DNA of 64,000 bases, from contig NZ_CP118259.1 in the NCBI RefSeq assembly GCF_013337045.2, positions 3,241,001 through 3,305,000 of the forward strand. Direction: 5' to 3'. Of this stretch, positions 1 through 8,948 are shown piece by piece. The translations under genes were made by a program, and so were the position numbers. The notes under the pieces were generated by a model, which did no database searches, was not told where the DNA came from, and was given only the letters and a program-made list of their open reading frames with translations. Position 1 is the stretch's first letter, and every line of letters begins with the position of its first letter. Source of the stretch: Agrobacterium vitis. GTDB lineage: Bacteria; Pseudomonadota; Alphaproteobacteria; Rhizobiales; Rhizobiaceae.

Positions 1-288
1 AACGGGATCTGGGTCAATCTGCTCAACCCGAAGGTCATCATTTTCTTCATGACCTTCCTGCCGCAATTCGTCACCGCCCATGACCCTGATGTCACGGGCA
101 AGCTGCTGTTCCTCGGCTTTTGGTTCATGCTGGTGTCACTCCCCATCACGGTCGCCATCGTGCTGGCCGCCGATAAGCTGGCTGGCTGGCTGCAACAAAA
201 TCCGAAAGTGCTGAGGGGAATGGATTACACCTTTGCAGGTGTGTTTTCAGTCTTTGCCGCCAAGATCCTGATGACCCAAGCGCGATAA
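1..288 (+). CDS. LysE/RhtB-family amino acid exporter, C-terminal part
   Basis: The reading frame is open from base 1, so the gene begins outside the window. The visible 95 residues start with NGIWVNLLNPKVIIFFMTFL, the loop and helix typical of LysE/RhtB translocators (conserved LNPK). Two further hydrophobic segments follow before the stop. The family exports amino acids or their analogues across the inner membrane by proton antiport. The substrate cannot be read from this part. Family assignment is good; the 5' end is unseen. Confidence 0.85.
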   Translation, partial: NGIWVNLLNPKVIIFFMTFLPQFVTAHDPDVTGKLLFLGFWFMLVSLPITVAIVLAADKLAGWLQQNPKVLRGMDYTFAGVFSVFAAKILMTQAR

Positions 289-351
289 CCCAGGCACGAT
301 GACAGAGGCGGTGCTTACAGGGCCGCGATGAAACAAGCCCGATACCGCAGA

Positions 352-480
352 TCAATGAACGTGTTTGCGCGATTTCTCAGCGTCAATGCGGTCCTTGCGG
401 GTGATGAAGAGCATGAAAAAGCCAATCATCAATCCGCCGACAGGCATGATCAACATTGTCAGAAATTGCTCTGTGCTCAT
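352..480 (-). CDS. small single-pass membrane protein (42 aa)
   Basis: The product starts MSTEQFLTMLIMPVGGLMIG and has one hydrophobic segment (about residues 7-27), then a basic tail rich in Arg, Lys and His. The start at 480 is preceded by GAAAGG at suitable spacing, and its ATG overlaps the TGA of the upstream small gene (ATGA), which suggests translational coupling. A longer in-frame start at 552 would cover the upstream gene and is unlikely. I do not recognise a family. The layout suggests an inner-membrane protein with N-out or hairpin topology and a cytoplasmic basic tail. Confidence 0.6.
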   Translation of the reverse strand: MSTEQFLTMLIMPVGGLMIGFFMLFITRKDRIDAEKSRKHVH

Positions 481-701
481 GGCTTCAGACCTTTCAATAT
501 CTTCCGCGCTAACAAATGTAATGCCACAGACGCTAAAATGCAAATGGAACACACAAGAGCAAGATTTCCGTTCGGACCATGGCCACTATTGACCGTGGAA
601 ATCACCGGCGCGAAACCTCCAACGGCAAAAATCGCGATAGCAACGCCATTGATATAGGTTGCCGTCAGCTTGGTTCGTTCATTGCGAACGGCAATTTCCA
701 T
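477..701 (-). CDS. small two-pass membrane protein (74 aa)
   Basis: The ATG at 701 has GAGGA seven bases upstream; the TTG at 704 is a weaker choice. The product begins MEIAVRNERTKL and has two hydrophobic segments (about residues 14-35 and 47-65) joined by a loop containing NSGHGPNGN, with a basic C-terminus. The gene starts about 15 nt after the rlmN stop and overlaps the next small gene by 4 nt, so the three probably form one transcript. No family is recognised. Function is unknown, and a link to rlmN is only positional. Confidence 0.6.
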   Translation of the reverse strand: MEIAVRNERTKLTATYINGVAIAIFAVGGFAPVISTVNSGHGPNGNLALVCSICILASVALHLLARKILKGLKP

Positions 702-715
702 CAATCGTCCTCGCT

Positions 716-1948
716 CTAATCATCCTCACCATGACCGACGATCATCATCGCCTCATAAGCCAGACGCTCGGTCTTGCGCATCCGTTCCGATTCCGACTTC
801 AACTGCCCGCAAGCGGCCAGAATATCGCGGCCGCGCGGCGTGCGGATCGGTGAGGCATAGCCTGCCGAATTGATGAAATCGGCAAATTTCATGATCTGGT
901 CCCAGTCGGAACACTGGTAATTGGTGCCCGGCCAAGGATTGAAGGGAATGAGATTAATCTTGGACGGAATGCCCTTCAACAGCTGGATCAGGCCCTTGGC
1001 ATCCTCGAGACTGTCGTTCACATCCTTCAGCATCACATATTCGAAGGTAATGCGCCGGGCGTTGGACAGGCCCGGATAATTGCGACAGGCCTCGATCAGG
1101 TCCTTCAGCGGATATTTCTTGTTGATCGGCACCAGCAGGTCGCGCAATTCGTCACGCACCGCATGCAGCGATATCGCCAGCATCACGCCGATTTCATCGC
1201 CGGTGCGGTAGATTTCCGGCACCACGCCGGAGGTGGAAAGCGTAATGCGGCGCTTGGAAAGCGAAAGGCCATCGCCGTCGGAGGCGATCAGCAGCGCCTT
1301 CTTCACTTCCTCGAAATTATAGAGCGGCTCGCCCATGCCCATCATCACCATATTGGTGATCTTGCGGCCCTCATTGGGCACCATCGCGCCGACAGGCGCA
1401 TCACGGTCGGGAAAATCACCCAGCCGGTCGCGGGCCAGCAACAGCTGCGACAGCACTTCTTCCGCCGTCAGATTGCGCACCAGCTTTTGCGTGCCGGTGT
1501 GACAGAAGGTGCAGGTCAGCGTGCAGCCCACCTGGCTGGAGACGCAGAGCGTTCCCCGGCCTTCTTCCGGAATATAGACGCATTCCACTTCGACCGGACG
1601 CCCGGCGCCGCGCGGCGGATAGCGCAGCAACCACTTGCGGGTGCCATCATTGGACACCTGTTCCTCGACGATTTCAGGCCGGGCAATGGTGAAATGCGCC
1701 TTGAGCTTCTCGCGCATGTCCTTGGCGACATTGGTCATCTGGTCGAAATCGGAGACGCCGCGCACATAGATCCAGTTCCACAGCTGGGCAACGCGCATCC
1801 GCACCTGCTTGTCGGCTACGCCGATCTCGCGCAGCATGTCGCCCATTTCCTCGCGGGTCTGGCCGATCAGGGTCGGCTTGGTAGCGCCAGCCATAGCAGC
1901 GGGCCGCGCCTGGGGCGTCCGCTCGATAATAATTTCCGTGGCAGCCAT
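716..1948 (-). CDS. rlmN: 23S rRNA/tRNA adenine-C2 methyltransferase RlmN
   Basis: Radical-SAM enzyme that methylates A2503 of 23S rRNA and A37 of some tRNAs using two SAM molecules. The 410-residue product has the cluster motif CTLTCTFC (Cys142, 146, 149), the SAM-binding GMGEPL, and the C-terminal Cys380 in [10 protein letters not shown], which carries the methyl intermediate. The ATG at 1948 is preferred over the GTG at 1951 because GAGG lies seven bases before it. It stands alone upstream, with the ialB terminator about 220 nt before it, and is followed by two small membrane-protein genes. Confidence 0.96.
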   Translation of the reverse strand: MAATEIIIERTPQARPAAMAGATKPTLIGQTREEMGDMLREIGVADKQVRMRVAQLWNWIYVRGVSDFDQMTNVAKDMREKLKAHFTIARPEIVEEQVSNDGTRKWLLRYPPRGAGRPVEVECVYIPEEGRGTLCVSSQVGCTLTCTFCHTGTQKLVRNLTAEEVLSQLLLARDRLGDFPDRDAPVGAMVPNEGRKITNMVMMGMGEPLYNFEEVKKALLIASDGDGLSLSKRRITLSTSGVVPEIYRTGDEIGVMLAISLHAVRDELRDLLVPINKKYPLKDLIEACRNYPGLSNARRITFEYVMLKDVNDSLEDAKGLIQLLKGIPSKINLIPFNPWPGTNYQCSDWDQIMKFADFINSAGYASPIRTPRGRDILAACGQLKSESERMRKTERLAYEAMMIVGHGEDD

Positions 1949-2163
1949 CACTTAACCTCATCAAAACCGAGTGATCGACAGCCTCGCAGCCATAGAATGA
2001 CGCGGGCCTTCGCACTCTATTTTTCAACTTTGCTGTGTGCAAGAAATCGATAACGCCCCATCATCAGCAGACAACGGCATCAGCAGACAACGGCGCGGCG
2101 GCCTTCAAGACCGCATTCGCCGGGCCCTTATCATCAAAATGCCGCGACGTCATCCCAAAACGC

Positions 2164-2187
2164 AAAAAGGCCGGGAAACCCGGCCTT
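2164..2187 (-). terminator. intrinsic terminator of ialB
   Basis: A perfect 9-bp stem (AAGGCCGGG/CCCGGCCTT, arms 2167-2175 and 2179-2187) with a 3-nt loop. Read on the minus strand it is followed by a run of T's. It lies 22 nt after the ialB stop codon. Confidence 0.88.
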
Positions 2188-2208
2188 CGTCGCATCACGA
2201 AGCAAATG

Positions 2209-2718
2209 TTATTTGCACTTTTCAATGCGTTTCAAGGCATCGGAAATACCCTGGAGCGAATAGGCGTAATTGGTTGGCGTGCCACGACCCGAAACAGCCT
2301 GGACGCTCATGGTCTTGCCGACCTTCATCGCTGCCACCAAAGCCGGCTCTTCGGCGGCGTTTTCCACCCAGGCGGCGCTATCCTTGGTAAACATCGTAAA
2401 GCTCTTGGCGTCGATTTTCACCGTCACCTTGGAACCGGTCTTCAGCGTATAGCCCATCATCGCCTGCGGCTCGTAGGAAATGTTCTGGCCGGGACGCTGC
2501 GAGACGATGAAGAAAATATCGCCGTGATTGACGGAAGGCGGTTCCTTCGTGGTCGGCACCGACAGCACATAGCAGACCGTGCTGTTGCCGGACTTGTAGG
2601 AATAAGCACCCCAAGCCTTGAACTGCTCGATCCGCGTCGGGCTTGGCGATTGCGCCGCAGCCACATCTGCGAATGCCAGCATGATTGCGACTGCGGTTGC
2701 GATTCTTTTTACAAACAT
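2209..2718 (-). CDS. ialB: invasion-associated locus B (IalB) family protein
   Basis: A 169-residue secreted protein. The N-terminus is a Sec signal peptide (MFVKRIATAVAIMLAFADVAAAQ) cleaved near residue 22. The mature part contains SYKSGNSTVCYVLSVPTTKEP and FIVSQRPGQNISYEP, typical of the IalB/periplasmic invasion-protein family common in Rhizobiales and first described in Bartonella. In rhizobia the role is not well defined; an envelope function is likely. AGGAAG precedes the ATG at 2718. A strong terminator follows, so it is probably monocistronic. Confidence 0.88.
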   Translation of the reverse strand: MFVKRIATAVAIMLAFADVAAAQSPSPTRIEQFKAWGAYSYKSGNSTVCYVLSVPTTKEPPSVNHGDIFFIVSQRPGQNISYEPQAMMGYTLKTGSKVTVKIDAKSFTMFTKDSAAWVENAAEEPALVAAMKVGKTMSVQAVSGRGTPTNYAYSLQGISDALKRIEKCK

Positions 2719-2999
2719 TTTCTTCCTGCCGCTTTTTCGTCGGACGCCAAGACAAACAGTCTCGTGTCCAGCCTCGAAACCTCATTCAATTTGACTTAAT
2801 TTTGGTTACCAAACCGTCAACGAGGCACGAAATGCACAGCTTATAGCCGACAAATCCATGCTTCCAGTCAGTCCTTTTCCGAAAATGGTACAGATTGAAG
2901 GCACCGGCAGATCAACCGGCCCTCTGGTAGAACACAAGGAATCAGGCAGGAATTGGACTATGGCACAAGAGACTGGCGCCAGAGTTGAAAATGTCACAT

Positions 3000-3440
3000 T
3001 CAGACCCTTTCAGCCCGCCCTTGTGGTGCGCTTTTTTCTTCGCCTTGCACCGGATCGCCATCATCGGCCAAGACGGCATCGGCTGCATCATAGTGACGTT
3101 CCTTGATATGGCCGTTGATCATCGCCAGCGCAGTCGTCAGGACGGCAATGTCGTCGGTAAAGCCGACAAAGGCCAGCATGTCTGGAATGGCATCAAAGGG
3201 CAGGACGAAATAGCCAAGCGCCGCCAACAATATACCACGCACCCGAAGCGGGGTCTGCCGATCCGTCGCGCAGTAGAAAGCGGCAATCACATCCCGGCTA
3301 AACGGGATGTGGCGAATGGCCTTCTTCATCTTCGGCCAGAAGGTGCGGGAGAGCTTTTGCTCCTGCTTTTGCTGTTCGGCTTCATCGCCCGGCAGAAGAA
3401 TTTCACCGATCTTCACATCGTCCAGTTTTGCCTCGACCAT
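3000..3440 (-). CDS. YkvA-family (DUF1232) membrane-associated protein
   Basis: The start at 3440 is backed by AGAGGA six bases upstream; the in-frame GTG at 3458 lacks such a site. The 146-residue product carries the DUF1232 core at about residues 65-110, with the signature LAALGYFVLPFDAIPDMLAF and then GFTDDIAVL. This family spans or touches the membrane and has no established activity. The C-terminal 25 residues are charged and look disordered. It lies about 105 nt after phhB on the same strand and may be co-transcribed. Confidence 0.82.
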   Translation of the reverse strand: MVEAKLDDVKIGEILLPGDEAEQQKQEQKLSRTFWPKMKKAIRHIPFSRDVIAAFYCATDRQTPLRVRGILLAALGYFVLPFDAIPDMLAFVGFTDDIAVLTTALAMINGHIKERHYDAADAVLADDGDPVQGEEKSAPQGRAERV

Positions 3441-3544
3441 GACCGTCCTCTTTCTCACTCTCCAACCTATGCATCATCCGGAAAATCGGTTGCCAATTTT
3501 CTGAAGCGCAATGAACTCCGATATGGGAATGGTGAGTGCTGCTG

Positions 3545-3847
3545 TCAAACCCGACGTCTGGCGACCTGATCCATGGCGGCTGCCAGCTTCAGATCATGCC
3601 CGGTCAATCCGCCGACATCATGGGTTGTTAACTTTACGTCGACACGCCGGTAGACATTGAACCATTCTGGATGATGCCCCATCTTTTCAGCGATGATGGC
3701 GCATTCCGTCATGAAGCCGAAAGCCTGGGCAAAATCATCGAAGGAAAATTCCTTGGTGATAGCACCCCGATCCTCAGAAAGGGTCCACCCATCCACGTCC
3801 CGCAAAGCCCCCGGGATCGCATCCGGCGCAAGTCGTTCATATCGCAT
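3545..3847 (-). CDS. phhB: 4a-hydroxytetrahydrobiopterin dehydratase
   Basis: Pterin-4a-carbinolamine dehydratase, which recycles tetrahydrobiopterin after aromatic amino acid hydroxylation; in some bacteria it also serves other pterin roles. The 100-residue protein shows the family core GWTLSEDRGAITKEFSFDDF, then the active-site run KMGHHPEWFNVYRRVDVKLT and TTHDVGGLT. The ATG at 3847 follows GGGAG at good spacing, while the upstream in-frame start at 3913 adds 22 unrelated residues. No phenylalanine hydroxylase gene lies nearby. Confidence 0.93.
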   Translation of the reverse strand: MRYERLAPDAIPGALRDVDGWTLSEDRGAITKEFSFDDFAQAFGFMTECAIIAEKMGHHPEWFNVYRRVDVKLTTHDVGGLTGHDLKLAAAMDQVARRRV

Positions 3848-3983
3848 GATCACTCCCAATCTGGCTGTCAAGCCATCCACCGACCTGCTATCCACCGGCA
3901 TAGCAGACAGCACTCAGGTAGCGGCTGGAAGACAAGCCATCCGAGCGCAAAAAGTTCCTTCGAAATCTGTGCCAGACCCGGCT

Positions 3984-4571
3984 TTATCCGTTCAGCGAAT
4001 GCTCGGCATGGTCTGAAAAACTCATCTCCGACCGCTCTTCATAGAGGGGGAAGATTTCTTCCTTCAGATAAGGGCCACCCCCCACCGATTCCTTGGAGGA
4101 CATCAGCACGAATCTTGGAACGAAAAAGGGCGCGGTCTGGAAGTTACCGCGCCCTGACAGATAATGTACAACGTCATCCAGTCTTGATGACTTCAGCCGC
4201 GCCAGCGTCACATGCGGCGTGAACTTTCGGGGGTCGGGCGGCAGCCCCACTCTCTGGCAGATCCGCTCGATTTCGCCCTGGAGCGCCGTCATTTGCGGAT
4301 GTGGCGTGACACCTGCCCAGATGGAATGCGGTTTCTTCGACCCGAAGGAACCGATGCCGTTCAGACTGAGCTGGAATTCCGGCCGGTCGATTCGATCCAG
4401 CCTATCGACGATCTCATCGGCGGTTCGCCCATCGATATCGCCTATGAAGCGCAATGTGATGTGATAATTTTCCACATCGATCCATCGGGCTCCCGGAAGC
4501 CCGCCGCGCAGCAAAGACAGGCTCAAGGCCACGTTGCGCGGAATTTCGAGGGCAGTGAACAATCTCGGCAT
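3984..4571 (-). CDS. thpR: RNA 2',3'-cyclic phosphodiesterase (2H family)
   Basis: A 195-residue 2H phosphoesterase. The two catalytic HxTL motifs are present: HITLRF near residue 42 and HVTLARL near residue 130. The N-terminus PRLFTALEIPRNVALSL is typical of ThpR (LigT). The family opens 2',3'-cyclic phosphate RNA ends and, in vitro, joins 2'-5' RNA ends. It lies about 65 nt downstream of the esterase gene on the same strand. Confidence 0.93.
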   Translation of the reverse strand: MPRLFTALEIPRNVALSLSLLRGGLPGARWIDVENYHITLRFIGDIDGRTADEIVDRLDRIDRPEFQLSLNGIGSFGSKKPHSIWAGVTPHPQMTALQGEIERICQRVGLPPDPRKFTPHVTLARLKSSRLDDVVHYLSGRGNFQTAPFFVPRFVLMSSKESVGGGPYLKEEIFPLYEERSEMSFSDHAEHSLNG

Positions 4572-4637
4572 GGAGAGCTCCCCGAATCTTTTGCAGATGC
4601 TAACAACGAATCATGCTTGCAAAGGGTAAGCAAGTCG

Positions 4638-5405
4638 TTAATTCACCTTATCCTCCAAACCTTTTGCGAAACTCTGGACGGCGGGCAGCATATGCTCGAC
4701 CATCACCCCTACGCCTTTGGCATTGGGATGCATGCCATCGCCCAGTTTCAACGTGGCATCGGTCACGACGCCATCGAGGATAAAAGGATAGAGCGGAATT
4801 TTATATTTCTCAGCCAGCCGCTGATAGATCGGATTGAACCTTTTGGCGTAATCGGCACCCATATTGGGCGGCGCGATCATACCCACCAAGAACACCCCGA
4901 TCTTGCGGGCCTGCAATTTTTCAATGATCGCAGATAAGTTCTTTTCGCTCTCTTCCGGCGCGATACCGCGCAGCGCATCGTTGGCGCCAAGCTCCAGGAT
5001 AACGCCCTGCGTACCGTCAGGCACCGACCAGTCAACCCGCGCCAGCCCGCCTTCCGTGGTATCGCCGGATACGCCGGCATTGCCGATGCTGACATTCATG
5101 CCCTTGTCATGCAGGGCTTTTTCCAGCTGGCTCGGCAGGGCCTCATCGCCCTGAAGCTGATAGCCAGCCATCAGGCTGTCACCGAGCCCAATCAATTGCA
5201 CTTGCGCTTCCGCCACCGGTGTATCCCCCGTCACATCTTCCGGCATGGACTGGTCAGTTGAAGGTTGGTCAGGCATGGACTGTTCCGCTGGCTGGCCTTG
5301 CGGAGCCTGTTCCTGCGCCAGACTGGTTACGGCAAAAGAGCCAGTTGTCAGCAGACCAACCAGCCCTATGACGGCGAATTGAAGGGGGACAGGTTTAAAA
5401 CCCAT
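4638..5405 (-). CDS. GDSL-family arylesterase / TesA-like thioesterase
   Basis: An SGNH hydrolase of 255 residues. Block I is GLGDSLMAGYQL (about residues 73-84), block III is GANDALRG, and the catalytic Asp-His pair is in GDGMHPNAKG near residue 227. A signal peptide (residues 1-30) is followed by a Pro/Gln/Ser-rich linker (about 31-65), so the enzyme should act in the periplasm or be exported. It is transcribed away from the YbbA/YbbP-like transporter, the same association as tesA-ybbA-ybbP in enterobacteria. The physiological ester substrate is not known. Confidence 0.9.
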   Translation of the reverse strand: MGFKPVPLQFAVIGLVGLLTTGSFAVTSLAQEQAPQGQPAEQSMPDQPSTDQSMPEDVTGDTPVAEAQVQLIGLGDSLMAGYQLQGDEALPSQLEKALHDKGMNVSIGNAGVSGDTTEGGLARVDWSVPDGTQGVILELGANDALRGIAPEESEKNLSAIIEKLQARKIGVFLVGMIAPPNMGADYAKRFNPIYQRLAEKYKIPLYPFILDGVVTDATLKLGDGMHPNAKGVGVMVEHMLPAVQSFAKGLEDKVN

Positions 5406-5500
5406 GATGGCTTTCCTAAATTCGCGTAGACGATCATGATGCCCGACCGGACATCGCCAAGGCGTTAAAGACCTTGAACCTCATATAGGACGAAAACCGC

Positions 5501-6217
5501 GTGAGACAAACCATCATTCAGCTCAGAAAAGCCGATCTCACCCTTGGCAATGCCGCAGCCTCGGTCCATGTCCTCAAGGGTATGGACCTGGATATTTCAG
5601 AAGGCGAATCAATCGGCATTGTCGGCCCCTCCGGTTCGGGAAAATCGACGCTGCTGATGGTGCTGGCCGGGCTGGAACGGCTGGATAGCGGTGAAATCCA
5701 CATCAACGGCACCGCCTTGCATGGCTTGAGCGAAGATGCGCTCGCCGATTTTCGCGGTCGCAATATCGGCATCGTCTTTCAGTCTTTCCACCTGATCGCC
5801 AATATGACGGCGCTGGAAAATGTCGCCGTGCCGCTGGAACTGGCCAATGTCAAAAATCCTTTCGACATTGCCACCCGCGAGTTGCGCGCCGTCGGCCTTG
5901 GTGAGCGGCTCAGCCATTATCCCGGCCAATTGTCTGGCGGAGAGCAGCAACGGGTCGCCATTGCCCGCGCCCTTGCCCCCTCGCCCGCCGTGGTGATTGC
6001 CGATGAGCCGACCGGCAATCTGGATGGCGCGACCGGACGCCAGATTGCCGATCTGCTGTTTGCCAAACAGGCCGAGCGCAAGACCACGCTGGTTCTGGTT
6101 ACCCACGACACGGCCTTGGCCGGTCGCTGCTCAAGACAGGTCCGCGTCCGCTCAGGCCAGATCGAGCCGGGCGATGAAGCGGGCAAGACGCTTGCCGACG
6201 AGACCGTTTCGGCATGA
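5501..6217 (+). CDS. ABC transporter ATP-binding protein (YbbA-like)
   Basis: A 238-residue ABC ATPase of the LolD/MacB/FtsE group. It has Walker A GPSGSGKSTL (about residues 42-51), the signature LSGGEQQRVA, and Walker B VVIADEPTGNLD. The start is GTG with AGGA about ten bases upstream. Its stop overlaps the permease start by 4 nt, so the two subunits are made together. By homology to YbbA it pairs with an FtsX-type permease, probably for extraction or insertion of envelope lipids or lipoproteins rather than small-molecule transport. Confidence 0.92.
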   Translation: MRQTIIQLRKADLTLGNAAASVHVLKGMDLDISEGESIGIVGPSGSGKSTLLMVLAGLERLDSGEIHINGTALHGLSEDALADFRGRNIGIVFQSFHLIANMTALENVAVPLELANVKNPFDIATRELRAVGLGERLSHYPGQLSGGEQQRVAIARALAPSPAVVIADEPTGNLDGATGRQIADLLFAKQAERKTTLVLVTHDTALAGRCSRQVRVRSGQIEPGDEAGKTLADETVSA

Positions 6218-8760
6218 GCGGATTTTTGCAACGTCTCAGAACCGCCTTGCGTCTCAGCGCCCGCGAAATGCGCGGCGGTTTTGGCGGATTTTATATTTTC
6301 CTGGCCTGCATCGCGCTTGGCACGGCGGCGATTGCCGCTGTCAATTCCGTCTCCACTTCAATTACCCGGTCCATCGCCAGCCAGGGGCAGTCGCTCTTGG
6401 GCGGCGACATCCGGTTCGAGTTGAACAACCGGGAAGCCAATGCGGCGGAGAGTGCCTTCCTCCAAGGGCTCGGCACCGTCTCGGCCTCCACCGGCCTGCG
6501 CTCCATGGCCCGGTTGCCGGATGGCTCCGATCAATCTCTGGCCGAGATCAAGGCGGTCGATAGCGTCTATCCGCTCTATGGCACATTCGTCGCCACGCCG
6601 GACCAGCCGTTGGCTGACCTATTGACAAAAACCGGCGACGCTTATGGTGCGGTCGCAGCCCCTTTGCTGCTCGACCGCCTGGGGATAAAGATCGGCGATA
6701 GCCTGCTGGTCGGCTCCCTCCGGTTGGTCATCACCGGCACCATCACCACCGAGCCCGATGCCATTTCGGAAGGCTTCGGCTTTGCGCCGCGTGTCATTAC
6801 CAGCGGCGAAGCGCTCGCCGCCTCCGGCCTGATCCAGACCGGCAGCCTGGTCGAACATGTCTACAAAGTCAGGCTGAAACCCGGCAGCCCCTCGCTGCCT
6901 GTCATTCAGGATCAGGCAAAGCAACAATTTCCCGATGCGGGCTGGTCAATCCGTACCAGCGACCGGGCAGCACCCAACCTGACCGAAAATATCACCCGGT
7001 TTTCGCAATTCCTGACACTTGTCGGGCTGACGGCGTTGATTGTCGGCGGTGTCGGCGTCGCCAATGCGGTGCGCGCCTTTCTCGACAGCAAGCGTAGCGT
7101 CATCGCCACGCTGAAATGCCTTGGCGCACCGGCTAGCGTCGTCGTCATGGTCTATCTGTTCCAGATCCTGATGGTCGCCAGCATCGGTATTGCGCTGGGG
7201 CTTGCCATCGGTGCCATCGCGCCATGGATCGCCAGCTATTATCTGGCGCAATTCCTGCCGATCCAGGCGGATTTCGCCATTTACCCACGCTCCCTGCTGC
7301 TGGCGCTGCTGTTTGGCGGGCTGACCACCCTGGCCTTCGCGGTCATGCCGCTCGGCCACGCGCGGCAAGTGCCGGCCACGGCGCTGTTTCGCGAACAGGG
7401 TTTCGAGACCCGCCGCCTGCCCTCCTGGCCATATGTACTGGTGGCGGGGCTGGCCATCCTCGCCCTTGCCGCATTGGCGATCCTGACCGCCTATGATCGA
7501 CGGCTGGCGATATTCTTCCTGATTGCCATGGCCGCCAGCTTCGTTGTGCTGCGGCTGGTCGCTTATGGCGTTTCAGCGCTTGCCCGGAAAAGTCCTCGGC
7601 TTCCTTCCCCTGCGCTGCGTCTGGCGGTCGGCAATATCCATCGGCCTGGCGCGCTGACGCCCTCGGTCATTCTGTCGCTTGGCCTTGGCCTTGCACTTTT
7701 GGTGACGCTGTCGATGATCGACGGCAATCTGCGGCGCAATCTCACTGGAACGCTGTCTGAAAAAGCCCCGAATTTCTTTTTCGTCGATATCCAGCGCGAC
7801 CAGCTCGATGATTTCCGTCAGATCATCGCCCGTGAGGCGCCGCAGGGGCAGGTCGTTGAAGTGCCGATGTTGCGTGGACGAATCACCGCCTTCAATGGCC
7901 AGGACGTGGCCAAGATGAACGTGCCGCCGCAGGGCCGTTGGGTCCTGCGCGGCGACCGGGGCATTACCTATGCCACCGACCTGCCGAAAAATGCCACGGT
8001 GACCGAGGGCCAATGGTGGACACCAGATTACAAGGGAGAACCGCTGGTGTCGTTCTCAGCCCAGGAAGCAGGCGAACTGGGCCTGAAACTGGGCGATACG
8101 GTAACCGTCAATGTGCTTGGCCGCACCATCACCGCGAAAATCGCCAATTTCCGTAAGGTGGATTGGCAATCCCTGTCGATCAATTTCGTCATGGTATTTT
8201 CGCCCAATACCTTTGCTGGCGCACCCCATGCCTGGATCGCCACCCTGACCGAACCATCCGCCACTCCGCAGCAGGAGGCAAGCATCCTGCGTGCCGTCAC
8301 CAAGGCCTATCCCACCATTACCAGCGTGCGGGTCAAGGATGCGCTGGATATGGTGAATTCGCTGGTCGGCCAGTTGGCCGTTGCCATCCGGGCCGCAGCC
8401 GCCATCGCCCTCATTTCCTCCGTTCTGGTGCTGTCGGGTGCGCTTGCAGCAGGCAATCGGGGCCGTACCCATGATGCGGTGGTGCTGAAGACGCTGGGAG
8501 CAACACGGCCAATGCTGATCCGCGCCTTTACCTACGAATATCTGCTGCTTGGCCTTGCCACGGCGATTTTCGCGCTGCTGGCCGGAAGCGTTGCCGGTTG
8601 GTATGTGGTCAGCCAGATCATGAAACTGCCAGCCAGCTTCCTGCCCGGGGTCGCCGTTTCCACCGTCGCGCTGGCGCTGGTGACGACAATCGGCATCGGC
8701 CTTGCCGGAACATGGCGGGTGCTGGGGCAGAAAGCCGCGCCGGTTCTGCGGGAACTCTGA
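6214..8760 (+). CDS. ABC transporter permease, FtsX/YbbP-like
   Basis: An 848-residue integral membrane protein. A first transmembrane helix (about residues 22-45) is followed by a large periplasmic domain (about 46-260), then helix groups near 265-480, a second periplasmic domain (about 500-710), and a final FtsX bundle (about 725-848). This duplicated layout matches YbbP-type permeases. It overlaps the ATPase gene by 4 nt (ATGA). It probably works with the ATPase at 5501 in the inner membrane; the substrate is unproven. Confidence 0.92.
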   Translation: MSGFLQRLRTALRLSAREMRGGFGGFYIFLACIALGTAAIAAVNSVSTSITRSIASQGQSLLGGDIRFELNNREANAAESAFLQGLGTVSASTGLRSMARLPDGSDQSLAEIKAVDSVYPLYGTFVATPDQPLADLLTKTGDAYGAVAAPLLLDRLGIKIGDSLLVGSLRLVITGTITTEPDAISEGFGFAPRVITSGEALAASGLIQTGSLVEHVYKVRLKPGSPSLPVIQDQAKQQFPDAGWSIRTSDRAAPNLTENITRFSQFLTLVGLTALIVGGVGVANAVRAFLDSKRSVIATLKCLGAPASVVVMVYLFQILMVASIGIALGLAIGAIAPWIASYYLAQFLPIQADFAIYPRSLLLALLFGGLTTLAFAVMPLGHARQVPATALFREQGFETRRLPSWPYVLVAGLAILALAALAILTAYDRRLAIFFLIAMAASFVVLRLVAYGVSALARKSPRLPSPALRLAVGNIHRPGALTPSVILSLGLGLALLVTLSMIDGNLRRNLTGTLSEKAPNFFFVDIQRDQLDDFRQIIAREAPQGQVVEVPMLRGRITAFNGQDVAKMNVPPQGRWVLRGDRGITYATDLPKNATVTEGQWWTPDYKGEPLVSFSAQEAGELGLKLGDTVTVNVLGRTITAKIANFRKVDWQSLSINFVMVFSPNTFAGAPHAWIATLTEPSATPQQEASILRAVTKAYPTITSVRVKDALDMVNSLVGQLAVAIRAAAAIALISSVLVLSGALAAGNRGRTHDAVVLKTLGATRPMLIRAFTYEYLLLGLATAIFALLAGSVAGWYVVSQIMKLPASFLPGVAVSTVALALVTTIGIGLAGTWRVLGQKAAPVLREL

Positions 8761-8898
8761 CAGGGATATGGCTTTAGCCGTTAACCGAACTGGATGACCA
8801 TGGGCTACATTACCGAGGTTTAACGCAAAAGCCCTTGTTCTATAGCGTTATTGCTCCCATATTGACGCTACGCATGCTGGAGCCCCGCAGCGGCGCTT

Positions 8899-8911
8899 GG
8901 GACACTGTCCC
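8899..8911. promoter_or_regulatory. short palindrome upstream of the BI-1 gene
   Basis: GGGACA-C-TGTCCC, six-bp perfect arms around one base, ending 37 nt before the BI-1 start codon. It could be an operator. Only symmetry and position support this. Confidence 0.3.
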
Positions 8912-8948
8912 GCACCGTGAACAATCCGGGGCTTAATGAGAGGAAACC

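Noticed and set aside
2858..3106. An 82-codon plus-strand frame between ialB and the DUF1232 gene
   Set aside because: It runs into the DUF1232 gene antisense, has no family features and lacks a convincing ribosome site.
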